64,000 bases of DNA from Alcaligenaceae bacterium. Lineage in GTDB: Bacteria > Pseudomonadota > Gammaproteobacteria > Burkholderiales > Burkholderiaceae_B. Positions 44,137 through 53,394 of the stretch are shown one piece after another; position 1 is the first letter of the stretch, and each line of letters begins with the position of its first letter. The stretch spans positions 310,001-374,000 of the forward strand of contig JACCEP010000001.1 in the NCBI GenBank assembly GCA_013416395.1. Reading direction: 5' to 3'. The translations under genes and the position numbers were made by a program. The notes below the pieces were generated by a model, which was not told the DNA's origin, ran no database searches, and was given only the letters and a program-made list of their open reading frames with translations.

Positions 44137-44916
44137 ATGGATCTAGGACTGAACGGGAAATGGGCAGTCGTCTGCGGGGCCAGCAAGGGTCTGGGCTATG
44201 CCTGCGCCCATGCGCTGGCTCAAGAGGGCGTCAATATCGTGATGGCCGCACGCTCAACGGACGCGCTTGAAAAAAGTGCCGAGCGACTTCGTCAGGAGTT
44301 CGGTAAAGAAGTCATTACTGTTTCCGCTGACGTGGCGACTGCAGAGGGACGCGCGCGCATACTGGCCGCCGCACCACACATCGACATATTGATCACCAAC
44401 GCCGGCGGGCCACCTCCTGGTGATTTTCGCTCACTGCAAAAAAGCGACTGGCTGTCCGCGATTGAAGCCAATATGCTCGCTCCCATCGAACTCATTAAGG
44501 CTGTCATTGACCCCATGATCGCACGCAAGTTCGGCCGAATCATCAATATCACTTCTGCTGCAGTCAAGTCGCCGGTCGACATGCTGTGCCTATCAAACGG
44601 CGCACGAGCGGGGCTGACCGGATTTGTTGCCGGAGTGTCACGACAGGTGGCAGAGCACAACGTCACGATCAACAATCTTTTACCCGGAAAATTCAACACC
44701 GACAGGCTACTGTCCAATAACCAGAAGCGGGCGGAAACCGCCGGTGTTACGCTAGAGCAAGAGGCTGCTCGACAGGCAGGCCTTATCCCTGCAAGACGTT
44801 TCGGCACCCCACCTGAGTTTGGCCATGCCTGCGCTTTTTTGTGCAGCGCCTACTCGGGCTATATCACTGGACAAAACTTGCTCATCGACGGCGGTGCTTA
44901 CCAGGGTCTGCTGTAG
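44137..44916 (+). CDS. SDR-fold protein lacking the Tyr-x3-Lys catalytic pair
   Basis: 259 residues. The nucleotide-binding motif is CGASKGLGYACAHAL and the SDR NAG motif is ITNAGGPPPG. The catalytic region reads SAAVKSPVDMLCLSNGARAGL: the YxxxK of classical SDRs is replaced, with SNGAR at the usual Tyr/Lys span. This matches a known subgroup (3-oxoacyl-ACP-reductase-like, often annotated FabG-like) with unknown activity. The start at 44137 was chosen over 44122 because GGAG precedes it at about 8 bases. Confidence 0.75.
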   Translation: MDLGLNGKWAVVCGASKGLGYACAHALAQEGVNIVMAARSTDALEKSAERLRQEFGKEVITVSADVATAEGRARILAAAPHIDILITNAGGPPPGDFRSLQKSDWLSAIEANMLAPIELIKAVIDPMIARKFGRIINITSAAVKSPVDMLCLSNGARAGLTGFVAGVSRQVAEHNVTINNLLPGKFNTDRLLSNNQKRAETAGVTLEQEAARQAGLIPARRFGTPPEFGHACAFLCSAYSGYITGQNLLIDGGAYQGLL

Positions 44917-45045
44917 CGTTACTGCTCATCGGCAGGTGGACCGACTGATAGTATCGGCTTGAGTTGCTCCATGAGCATCTTGCTTTACGCGGTCTGCCAA
45001 AATATTGACCGCCCACTTTCCCGAATACGCCAGCAGACACCTGCC

Positions 45046-46227
45046 TCAGGTGTCTGCGTCGGTCAGAGTGCGAAGCGTAGCAGGATCAAGATAGTCTGCG
45101 TCCAGATCCGAAAGATGCGTGCAGCCTAGCAACGCCAGATTTCGGTCGATTTCCTGACTGAGAATATCCAGGACTTTCCCCGCGCCCTCAACACCCGCGA
45201 CCGAAGCACCATAGAGCACCGGCCGCCCGATAAACACCATACGCGCGCCAAGCGCTATCGCCTTGAGCACATCGGTGCCGCGTCTGAACCCACCGTCAAT
45301 CATGACTGGATAGGCATCAGGAACGGCTCTCTTGATTGCCGGCAGCGCATCAAGTGGCGCCATCGCGCCATCGAGTTGACGCCCCCCGTGATTGGACACA
45401 ATAATGCCGTCCATGCCCCGCTCCACAGCAATCTGTGCATCCGCTGGATGCAAGATGCCCTTAATTACCAGCTTGCCAGGCCAGCGCTGACGAAGCCAAC
45501 TCATGTGTTCCCAGGTGAGCAACTCTCGGCCACCACGAAATCCGTGGGCGGGCTCTTCGGTAATGCGGGGGCCATGCTCCTCATACAAGTTAAGGAACCG
45601 CGGAACTCCTTCATTAATCAAGGTTTTGAAAAACACATTAAACAGCCAGTCAGGGTGACGCACACCATCCAGAAGCAGGCGCAGGCTGGGCCGAAAAGGA
45701 ATCGTGAACCCGTTGCGCTGGTTGTTCTCCCGGTTGGCGGCCACGGGCGTATCACTGGTAACGACCAGCACGTTGACATCTGCCTCCAGCAGGCGTTGCA
45801 CAATGCGCTCCAGTCTGTCGAGATCGCCCGGAAAGTATCCTTGGTACCATGCTCCACCAGCGCCCGCCTGTATGTCTTCCAGTGCCACATTTGATGCACC
45901 GCTCAGCACATAGGGCAGCCCCCTGGATCGTGCCGCTATCGCAAGTGTCATATCGCAATGCCGACGGCAAATCGCCGTGACACCCATAGGAGCAATACCA
46001 ATGGGTGAAGCATATTCATTTCCCCACAGCCACACAGACTGCGATCGGCCCGCAACTCCAGTCAGCCCACGTGGCCGGAAACCGAGACGATCAAAACACG
46101 CACGGTTCCCGCTTACACTCAGACCATCCTCTGTACCTCCGCACACATACTCGTATACAGCATGCGGCAGTTTTCGGCGAGCAGCCTTATCAAAGTCTGA
46201 TAAACAAAGAAAACCGTTGAGACTCAA
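45046..46227 (-). CDS. FMN-dependent alpha-hydroxy-acid oxidase/dehydrogenase 1
   Basis: 393 residues of the FMN 2-hydroxy-acid oxidase family. YEYVCGGTEDG opens the FMN barrel, WYQGYFPGDL carries the Tyr/Gln, and SNHGGRQLDG is the signature with the catalytic His and Arg. It is close in pattern to mandelate dehydrogenase-type enzymes. It oxidises a 2-hydroxy acid to a 2-oxo acid, reoxidised by quinone or oxygen. It is the terminal gene of a ten-gene minus-strand operon. Confidence 0.85.
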   Translation of the reverse strand: MSLNGFLCLSDFDKAARRKLPHAVYEYVCGGTEDGLSVSGNRACFDRLGFRPRGLTGVAGRSQSVWLWGNEYASPIGIAPMGVTAICRRHCDMTLAIAARSRGLPYVLSGASNVALEDIQAGAGGAWYQGYFPGDLDRLERIVQRLLEADVNVLVVTSDTPVAANRENNQRNGFTIPFRPSLRLLLDGVRHPDWLFNVFFKTLINEGVPRFLNLYEEHGPRITEEPAHGFRGGRELLTWEHMSWLRQRWPGKLVIKGILHPADAQIAVERGMDGIIVSNHGGRQLDGAMAPLDALPAIKRAVPDAYPVMIDGGFRRGTDVLKAIALGARMVFIGRPVLYGASVAGVEGAGKVLDILSQEIDRNLALLGCTHLSDLDADYLDPATLRTLTDADT

Positions 46228-46306
46228 GGCGTCGCCTCCGTTAGGTTGCGCTCATCACGCGGAAACAAGCCACGTCTAGTGATTGGGAAATCTTCCCCGA
46301 AAAGAC

Positions 46307-47479
46307 TCATGTTTCCGAGCTAGCAATAAAATCAAACTCCAGCTGATGCTGTCCAAAACTGGGGGGTAGCATGCGATAGCTGGCAGGAGTACGATTCAGT
46401 TTGATCGGCGAAGCCACTCCAGCGTATCCGTCACGCTCTACAACCATTTTGCGATGTGCTGTGTGTGGGTGTTGTAAGGCTTGCGGAATACTCAGCACGC
46501 TTGCACAAGGAACGCCAGCTTTCATAAGCCGCTCCGAAAGCGTCTGCGCATCGTGTTGCTTCAATAGCACTGCCAACGTCTGCGTCAGTATTTGTCTGTT
46601 ACCTGTTCGCATACTGTTCGATGCGTACCGCGGGTCGTCTGCCAGATCTGGCGTGCCCAGCTCTACACATAACATTCTGAATTGCCTGTCGTTGCCGACT
46701 GCCAAAAAGATGGAATCCGTTGCCGTCGGGAAAACATCGTAAGGCGTAATGTTCGGATGTGCATTACCAGTACTTTGAGGCGTTTTTCCAGAGGCAAAGT
46801 AATTAGCGGTATATGGGTGCAAGATTGATAGCGCACTGTCAAACAGCGCCATATCAACGAACTGCCCTTGGCCACTGCGCTCGCGCTCTTGAAGCGCCAG
46901 CAGTATACCTATTGTGGCATTCATGCCCGTCACCATATCTACCACTGGCACACCGACTCGGGTTGGCCCACCACTAGGATCCCCGTTGATACTCATGATC
47001 CCGGACATTGCCTGGATGGCCGCATCATAGCCCGGCATACCGCCCATTGGCCCATCGGCACCAAAGCCGGATATCCGACAATGGATGAGTCGCGGAAACT
47101 GCTTGCTCAGGACGTCAAAGCCCAGCCCCCACCGTTCCATGGTGCCGCTTTTGAAGTTCTCTACCAGGACATCAGCATCTTCGAGCAGTTTTAACAAACT
47201 GGTGCGCCCGACAGGTGACGAAAGATCAAGCCAAACACCACGTTTGTTGCGATTGATACCCTGGTAGTAAGACGCGACATCGCCTATAAATGGAGGCCCC
47301 CATGTTCGCGTCTCATCTCCAGAAGGCGGTTCCACTTTTATAACGTCCGCCCCATGGTCGCCCAGTATTTGAGTACAAAACGGGCCGCTGAGAATACGCG
47401 AAAGATCCACAACACGTATGCCGCTTAAAGCGCCTTCACTTCCCAGCGTCATTGGAATTTTTGATTCTTTGGTCATCAT
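46307..47479 (-). CDS. CaiB/BaiF family CoA transferase
   Basis: 390 residues. Start of domain: GIRVVDLSRILSGPFCTQILGDHGADVIKVEPP, with the family catalytic Asp candidate in GMPGYDAAIQAMSG. These enzymes move CoA between acyl-CoA donors and carboxylates without ATP. It lies 96 bases downstream of the QOR gene, with only 79 bases to the following alpha-hydroxy-acid oxidase. Its likely role is to give or take CoA from the carboxylate made in this pathway; the partner acid is unknown. The start may be M1 or an internal Met. Confidence 0.85.
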   Translation of the reverse strand: MMTKESKIPMTLGSEGALSGIRVVDLSRILSGPFCTQILGDHGADVIKVEPPSGDETRTWGPPFIGDVASYYQGINRNKRGVWLDLSSPVGRTSLLKLLEDADVLVENFKSGTMERWGLGFDVLSKQFPRLIHCRISGFGADGPMGGMPGYDAAIQAMSGIMSINGDPSGGPTRVGVPVVDMVTGMNATIGILLALQERERSGQGQFVDMALFDSALSILHPYTANYFASGKTPQSTGNAHPNITPYDVFPTATDSIFLAVGNDRQFRMLCVELGTPDLADDPRYASNSMRTGNRQILTQTLAVLLKQHDAQTLSERLMKAGVPCASVLSIPQALQHPHTAHRKMVVERDGYAGVASPIKLNRTPASYRMLPPSFGQHQLEFDFIASSET

Positions 47480-47575
47480 CGGATTTAAGATATTTTTATA
47501 GGAGTGAAAAACTCACACGCGTAATGCTTCTATTGAGTACTAACCGAGTCTGTCACGACTACTTTCTCATCATCA

Positions 47576-48562
47576 TTAATCCAGAATCACAACCGACGCC
47601 CCCGTGGTTTTGCGCGACTCCAGATCCGAATGGGCTTGTGCAATCTCGTCGAAAGCATATCGTTTGGTGATCGAGGCATGGATCTTCTTTTCGCGCACCA
47701 ATTCAAACAGCTCCTGGGCGGCTGCATCTAGTGCCTCGCGAGTCGAAATGTACGTACCCAGGACTGGACGCGTAAAGTACAGAGAGCCTTTATCTCCGAG
47801 CATGCGGGCATCTATGCCCGTTACTGCTCCAGACGAACTGCCAAAGTTAATCATGAGCCCACGGGGCCGCAGACAGTCCAACGAGGTTTCGAACGTAGCC
47901 TGCCCTACACCGTCGTATACGACTTCGAGCTTCTTCCCGCCCGTCAACTCGAGCACACGCTCGGCCACGTTCTCAGTCGTGTAATTGATAATTTCCCAAG
48001 CGCCATTTTCCTTGGCTATGCGAGCCTTTTCGGGACTCGACGTCGTGCCTATCAGCTTGACCCCCAGAGCACGTGCCCACTGGCAGGCGATCAGGCCCAC
48101 GCCACCGGCCGCAGCATGAAATAGAATGGTCTCGCCCTCTTTCAGTCTATAGGTCTGTCGGAACAGGTACTGGACAGTCAGGCCTTTTAGCATGAGCGCG
48201 GCGGCTTCATCAAAACCCACGTCATCAGGCAGTCGAACCAACTGACGTGCCGGCACGTTGCGAACTTCCGCATAGGCGCCTATAGGGCTTTGTGCATAAG
48301 CCACCCTATCACCGGGGTTGAAGCCATCAACACCCGCTCCTACGCTCTCTACGATACCAGCGCCCTCAAAACCCAAGGGGTGTGGCAGCGGCCGCTTGTA
48401 CAAACCGGTACGCCAGTAAATATCTGTGAAGTTGATACCGATGGCGCGCTGCTGGATCCGGACTTCACCCGCCGAGGGAGAAGGCACGTCAACGTGCACG
48501 GTTTCGAGTACCTCAGGCCCACCGTGCGCACTTATTTGCACAATTCTGGAGCGAACTGTCAT
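47576..48562 (-). CDS. Quinone oxidoreductase (MDR superfamily)
   Basis: 328 residues, zinc-less MDR. N-terminal PEVLETVHVDVPSPSAGEVRIQQRAIGINFTDIYWRTGLY is the QOR opening, and AAAGGVGLIACQWARALGVKLIGTTSS is the NADPH motif. It should reduce a quinone or enone with NADPH. The start at 48562 follows AAGGA; a longer upstream frame lacks family similarity. The gene sits between the aldolase and the CoA transferase. Confidence 0.85.
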   Translation of the reverse strand: MTVRSRIVQISAHGGPEVLETVHVDVPSPSAGEVRIQQRAIGINFTDIYWRTGLYKRPLPHPLGFEGAGIVESVGAGVDGFNPGDRVAYAQSPIGAYAEVRNVPARQLVRLPDDVGFDEAAALMLKGLTVQYLFRQTYRLKEGETILFHAAAGGVGLIACQWARALGVKLIGTTSSPEKARIAKENGAWEIINYTTENVAERVLELTGGKKLEVVYDGVGQATFETSLDCLRPRGLMINFGSSSGAVTGIDARMLGDKGSLYFTRPVLGTYISTREALDAAAQELFELVREKKIHASITKRYAFDEIAQAHSDLESRKTTGASVVILD

Positions 48563-48579
48563 GATTTTTTTCCTTGCTA

Positions 48580-49362
48580 TCAATTGCTGTAACCAGGGTT
48601 TTTTCGGTCTAGATAGCGCAACATCGCAGGCCACTCCATCAGCCCAAAAGGTCGGCGCGTGGTTGGCTGATACAAATGATGCGTCTTGTTTATGACCGCT
48701 TCGGGGGGCATGATGAGGCGTGCGCCTGAAGCCATGGCGTCAACCTGTGCGCGACAGGCCATTTCGAGCCAGTAGATCGTATTGAAGGCTTCGGCAATGC
48801 TTGGCGATGCCACAAGCAGGCCGTGACTGCGAAGAATCATGACATCTTGCGTTCCCAGGTTGGTAACCAGACGCTCGCGCTCATCTATGTCGATAGCCGG
48901 GCCTTCATAATCATGATAGGCGATGTCTTTGAACCGCATGGCGGTCTGGGTGATAGGCAGCAGGCCGACCTCCATGGCTGAAACCGCCATGCCAGCGCGA
49001 GAGTGCGTGTGAATCACGCAGCCTACATCGTGACGAGCACTATGGACAGCACTGTGGATCACATAACCCGCCACATTGATGCCATGGTCGTCATGCGGAT
49101 TGTCCAAAATATTGCCCGCCAGATCGATCTTGACGAGACTGGACGCGGTGATTTCGTCGTACATGAAACCATAAGGGTTTATCAACAACTCGTCGTCAGT
49201 GCCCGGAATGCGGGCAGTGATGTGGTTGTAGACCAGATCAGACATGCCATAGAGAGGCATCAGGCGATAGCACGCAGCGAGGTTGACGCGCGTTTCCCAT
49301 TCTGTTTGGCTATATTTTGAACTATTGGTCTGGCTACCGAGTTCGGACGGATTTACACTCAT
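48580..49362 (-). CDS. Class II aldolase/adducin family protein
   Basis: 260 residues. Zinc-binding motif HTHSRAG and RSHGLLVASP with the second His, and HITARIPG near the N terminus. Family members split or form aldols (for example fuculose-phosphate aldolase) or act as decarboxylases. ATG 49362 is preceded by AAGGA at eight bases. Its neighbours suggest it processes an aldehyde or ketoacid from the FMN and ThDP steps. No Cys-type active site is evident. Confidence 0.85.
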   Translation of the reverse strand: MSVNPSELGSQTNSSKYSQTEWETRVNLAACYRLMPLYGMSDLVYNHITARIPGTDDELLINPYGFMYDEITASSLVKIDLAGNILDNPHDDHGINVAGYVIHSAVHSARHDVGCVIHTHSRAGMAVSAMEVGLLPITQTAMRFKDIAYHDYEGPAIDIDERERLVTNLGTQDVMILRSHGLLVASPSIAEAFNTIYWLEMACRAQVDAMASGARLIMPPEAVINKTHHLYQPTTRRPFGLMEWPAMLRYLDRKNPGYSN

Positions 49363-49403
49363 GATCAATTCCTTGAAATATTATCAATTTAATCAACAAG
49401 AAT

Positions 49404-51080
49404 TTAAGGCTGATTGTCGAAGCCATCGGCCACCATGACTTCGACCAGGTTTGGCTCGCCACTTGCAAAAGCGCTGCGCAAAACACTGGCAAGCTCACGT
49501 GGATCAGTCACACATTGCGCTGTCATTCCCAGACCGCGTGCGACCGACACGAAATCGATGGGTGGGTCTTTCAAATCCATGGCGACGAAACGGTCTGTAT
49601 GCCGGCTCGCCAGGAGCCGTTCCTTGATGATCCGGTAGCTGCGATTATTGATGATTACATAGGTGATAGGGCGTTTAAGATGAGCTGCAGTCCACAACGA
49701 TTGAATACTATACATGGCGCTGCCATCGCCTATCGTGGCCACGATGGGCCGTTCAGGTTGTGCAAGACTGGCTCCGACTGCGCCCGCCATGCCGAACCCC
49801 AAACCTCCGCTCGATAAACCATAAAAGCTGTTTGGATCCCGCATCGGCAGAAAATCCATAAGTGCAGGCGTTGAGGTAAGCGCTTCTTCAACCACAATGG
49901 CGTTCTCGGGCAAGGCATCAACGATGGCCATCATGAGGAAGCTTGGATCAATAGGCGTGTCGCCAGCCCTGGCAAACGCCGCCTGACGGGCGGCGTCGCG
50001 TCGTACTGACCAGTTGCGAGAACTCAACGCCGCAGTGCGCTCACGCGCGGCAACTGCTTGCGCCTCGCTCTGGCGGGAGCGCAACACAGGCAACAAGGCA
50101 TCGAGTGTTTCCTTCACGTCAGCACGCAATGCCATCTCGGTCGAATAATTCTTGCCGAGCTCCCAGTCTCTTTCACTGATGTGCACTACCGGCATGCCCT
50201 CTGGCAGAGGCTCGACTGGGCTGGAAGGCGACATCCGCAAAAGGTCGCCACCCAAACAAAGTAGCAAGTCATGTTGCCTCAAAGTTTCGTGCACGCGCTT
50301 CTGGTTCCGCGTAAGGTCACCCATGCAATTTGGGTGCTCAGAGGGAAAGCGTGCGTTATAGCCTATGGGCTCTTGGTAAATTGCCGCGCCCAGCAATTCT
50401 GCTAATTCGGCCGCCTGACGAAAGCTGTTTCGGTGCGCGAGCTCGCGTCCGGCAATTAGCACAGGGCTACCAGCGCCGAGCAAGCGATCTGCAAGCTCGA
50501 GTATTACGGCGTCCGAAGGCCTTACTCTTGCATCTACACGGGTTGGCGTTCCAAGATCAAGCTCGATTTCATCGTCCAGAATGTTGCCGGGCAAGCTGAT
50601 AAAGACAGGCCCCATGGGTGGCGTCATGGCAATCTTGGCTGCGCGATGCATAATGCGCGGTAGGTCTTGAATGCGCGTGACCTCTGTTGCCCATTTGACC
50701 AGGGGCTGCGCAATTGGAACTAACGGCTCATACAAAAGAGGCTCCTGCAGGCCATAGCCGACCTCGTACTGACCAGCAGTGACTATTACCGGGGAGCCCG
50801 AAAACTTGGCACTGTAAAGTGCACCCATGGCGTGGCCTAGGCCAGGCGCGCAGTGCAGGTTAACGGCCACAAGCTGATTCGATGCGCGCGCATAGCCATC
50901 CGCCATGCCAAGCACCACAGATTCTTGCAGGCCCAATACATAATTAAGCTGAGGAAACTCAGGTACGGCTTCCATGATTGCCAGTTCCGTCGTGCCCGGA
51001 TTACCGAAAAGATGCGTAACGCCTTCGTCAAGCAATAACTGCAGGAAGGCCCGACGGCCGCTAATCTTTCGAATTGACAT
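49404..51080 (-). CDS. ThDP-dependent benzoylformate-decarboxylase-like enzyme
   Basis: 558 residues with three ThDP domains. Key positions match benzoylformate decarboxylase (MdlC): FGNPGTTEL (the Ser26 position is Thr here), GLQESVVLGMADGYA with the activating Glu, and NLHCAPGLGHAMGALYSA with the His70 equivalent; LVKWATEV follows. The PP domain is GDGSAMYSIQSLWTAAH. It should decarboxylate an aryl or alkyl 2-oxo acid to an aldehyde. The start MSIRKISG at 51080 was chosen by family length. It is 16 bases after the mandelate-dehydrogenase-like gene. Confidence 0.88.
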   Translation of the reverse strand: MSIRKISGRRAFLQLLLDEGVTHLFGNPGTTELAIMEAVPEFPQLNYVLGLQESVVLGMADGYARASNQLVAVNLHCAPGLGHAMGALYSAKFSGSPVIVTAGQYEVGYGLQEPLLYEPLVPIAQPLVKWATEVTRIQDLPRIMHRAAKIAMTPPMGPVFISLPGNILDDEIELDLGTPTRVDARVRPSDAVILELADRLLGAGSPVLIAGRELAHRNSFRQAAELAELLGAAIYQEPIGYNARFPSEHPNCMGDLTRNQKRVHETLRQHDLLLCLGGDLLRMSPSSPVEPLPEGMPVVHISERDWELGKNYSTEMALRADVKETLDALLPVLRSRQSEAQAVAARERTAALSSRNWSVRRDAARQAAFARAGDTPIDPSFLMMAIVDALPENAIVVEEALTSTPALMDFLPMRDPNSFYGLSSGGLGFGMAGAVGASLAQPERPIVATIGDGSAMYSIQSLWTAAHLKRPITYVIINNRSYRIIKERLLASRHTDRFVAMDLKDPPIDFVSVARGLGMTAQCVTDPRELASVLRSAFASGEPNLVEVMVADGFDNQP

Positions 51081-51096
51081 GGGATAGGCTCTCAAA

Positions 51097-52275
51097 TTAA
51101 GACGGGGCATCGTGTTCGAACCCGACGCGGGGTGCCAGAACATCAGCAGTTATGTCATCCACCGACGATACTCCGCACAACCGCATGGTGCGCACCAGCT
51201 CGTCGGACAAAATCTCGAGCGCGCGACGAGCGCCCTTCTCGCCTCCGGCTGCGACACCATACAAGGCAGGTCGCCCGATCAGAACGCCTTCAGCGCCCAG
51301 AGCGCGCGCTTTTATAATATCTGCGCCTCGGCGCACACCACTATCCAGCAGCACCGAAACGCGCCCAGCCACAGCATTGACAATTGCAGGCAGCGCGTCG
51401 AGCGACGCTAACGCCCCATCCAACTGCCGACCACCGTGATTGGAAACCACCAATCCATCGCAGCCAATCGCGGCCACACGCTGCGCATCAGCAGCCCGCA
51501 ATATGCCTTTAATGATAAGTTTGCGCGGCCATCGATCTCGAATGCTCTGAATGAAGTCCCAACTGAATGCGTCGTCATAATTCTTGCCCACAGACGAGGC
51601 AATTCCTGAAACACTCTTCGTATCCGGAACGAAATCGATCAGGTTCTCAAGCACCGGCATGCCGTGACGTAGCATGCGCAGCCCCCAACGCGGACTATGC
51701 GCAAAATCCAAGACATTACGCGGCGTGTAGCGAAATGGCAGATCAAAATCATTGCGGAAATCGCGTTCTCGCTTTCCGCCCACCGGCATATCGACCGTAA
51801 TGATGAGCGCCTCATAATCGGCAGCCCGGGCACGCTCAATAAGCGTGTTCAGAAACGCTTTATCACGAAACACATAGGCCTGAAACCATAAGCGGCCCGG
51901 TGCTTCGCGCGCGATCGCTTCGATAGACGCCGTAGATGACGTCGACAGCGAGAACGGGATGCCGAAAGCAGCAGCAGCCTTGGCAATTTCAATATCACCA
52001 CGCGGCCAGCCGAAGCCGATGGCCCCTGTGGGCGCGATCGCCATCGGCAGATCTGAGCGGCTGCCCAGTAGCGCAGTCGATGCATCGATGGTCGACACGT
52101 TGACTGGCGACTTCGGCATAAACTTCAGACGACCAAAGGCCAGTCGATTGTCACGCAAGGTGCTTTCGTCTTCGGCGCCGCCGTCGAAGAAATCGAAAAC
52201 GGCACGAGGAAGACGTCGCCGGGCAAGCCGGCGAAGATCTTCGATGCTGTAAGAGCGCGAAATCTCATCAGCCAT
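51097..52275 (-). CDS. Mandelate-dehydrogenase-like FMN 2-hydroxy-acid oxidase 2
   Basis: 392 residues. It follows the (S)-mandelate dehydrogenase pattern: RRLPRAVFDFFDGGAEDE, IAPTGAIGFGWPRGD, WFQAYV, GGKRERDFRNDFDLPF and SNHGGRQLDG with the active His and Arg. It is directly upstream of the benzoylformate-decarboxylase-like gene, so a mandelate-type route (2-hydroxy acid to 2-oxo acid to aldehyde) is likely; the true aryl or alkyl side chain is unknown. It is nine bases after the DctP gene. Confidence 0.87.
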   Translation of the reverse strand: MADEISRSYSIEDLRRLARRRLPRAVFDFFDGGAEDESTLRDNRLAFGRLKFMPKSPVNVSTIDASTALLGSRSDLPMAIAPTGAIGFGWPRGDIEIAKAAAAFGIPFSLSTSSTASIEAIAREAPGRLWFQAYVFRDKAFLNTLIERARAADYEALIITVDMPVGGKRERDFRNDFDLPFRYTPRNVLDFAHSPRWGLRMLRHGMPVLENLIDFVPDTKSVSGIASSVGKNYDDAFSWDFIQSIRDRWPRKLIIKGILRAADAQRVAAIGCDGLVVSNHGGRQLDGALASLDALPAIVNAVAGRVSVLLDSGVRRGADIIKARALGAEGVLIGRPALYGVAAGGEKGARRALEILSDELVRTMRLCGVSSVDDITADVLAPRVGFEHDAPS

Positions 52276-52284
52276 GGAGGGTTT

Positions 52285-53331
52285 TTACTTGACCGCAGAC
52301 ACTGCTTTACGCATTGCGGCCAGTGTGTCGCTACCCGGCTTGCCACGCTCGTCGAGCGCCTTGGCCCAGTACTGTGACGATTTCTCGAACGCCTCGTCCA
52401 CAACTTTGTTGCCGGCATCATCAAACCGTATTGGTTTCATGCCCTGCTCTTCCATTCTTACGATCGCCTTTTTTTCTGCCTCATCGAAACCTACGCAGCT
52501 GGTGGTAGAAATTTTCTTGCCAACATCCAGCAAAATTTTCTGTGTTTCGGGATCAAGCTTGTTCCAGGCAGCCTTGCTGATCGAATAGGTCAAAACCACA
52601 CCCGCAAAGTGTTTCTTCACCGTGCCGCTCTTGATCAGTTCGGTCAAGCCGTAGTCAAAGGCGCTTTGAGCGGGGAAAATCGCACCGTCAATCGTGCCAC
52701 GCGACATACTTTCATATGTCTCGGGAGCGGAGACACTCACGGGAATCATGCCCAGCTCTTTGACCGTGAAGGCCATAGCGCCGCCTGAAGAGCGCATCTT
52801 TAGACCTTGAAGGTCCTGCACTGTTTTAATGTCTTTCCCATTGGACACATAGACATGGTGACGCGTAATGAGCGATAACAAAGGAATGACACCATTAGGA
52901 TCCCACTCGTGTTCCTGCAGGAAACCGCCGTCATGCGTCATGTTCCAGAAGGCTTTGAACCCCTGACAAGAATCATCTGAGAACGCGCCCGGCAGCTCGA
53001 AAGTCGACGATAAAGGCATCTTGTCAAGAATATACGACGGCCCTATATAACCAATATCAGCCATACCGGTCTGGGTAAGCTTGAGCATGTCCTTGGCCTT
53101 ACCCAACTGCTGTCCAGGGAAGTACTGAAACTTGATCTTGCCGTTGGTCTCTTTTTCAACTTGCTCCATGAACGGTTGCGTCACTAGCTTATAAATGTAG
53201 CTGCCATTGGGCAAACTGTCGGCAATGCGTAGGGTGGTAACAGACTCAGCGGCGAATGCAGTGGCGCCGACTGAGCCCAGTAGCAGTGCAGCCAGCGCAC
53301 TGCAAAGAGGACGAGTGGTAAAGCGTTTCAT
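52285..53331 (-). CDS. TRAP transporter substrate-binding protein 2 (DctP)
   Basis: 348 residues with a signal peptide at 1-24 (cleavage near TAFAAES). DctP features: FMEQVEKETNGKIKFQYFPGQQLGKAKDMLKLTQTGMADIGYIGPSYI and the conserved-Arg segment LQGLKMRSSGGAMAF. It captures an acid for the adjacent DctQM permease. The start at 53331 follows GAGGAG. It is 63 bases after DctM and just before the FMN oxidase, so uptake and oxidation are coupled. Confidence 0.88.
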   Translation of the reverse strand: MKRFTTRPLCSALAALLLGSVGATAFAAESVTTLRIADSLPNGSYIYKLVTQPFMEQVEKETNGKIKFQYFPGQQLGKAKDMLKLTQTGMADIGYIGPSYILDKMPLSSTFELPGAFSDDSCQGFKAFWNMTHDGGFLQEHEWDPNGVIPLLSLITRHHVYVSNGKDIKTVQDLQGLKMRSSGGAMAFTVKELGMIPVSVSAPETYESMSRGTIDGAIFPAQSAFDYGLTELIKSGTVKKHFAGVVLTYSISKAAWNKLDPETQKILLDVGKKISTTSCVGFDEAEKKAIVRMEEQGMKPIRFDDAGNKVVDEAFEKSSQYWAKALDERGKPGSDTLAAMRKAVSAVK

Positions 53332-53394
53332 GTTTGACTCCTCATTGTGGCCGTAAATGGCTCTGTTTGTAATAAGCAAGTTTCTACAGAACCC

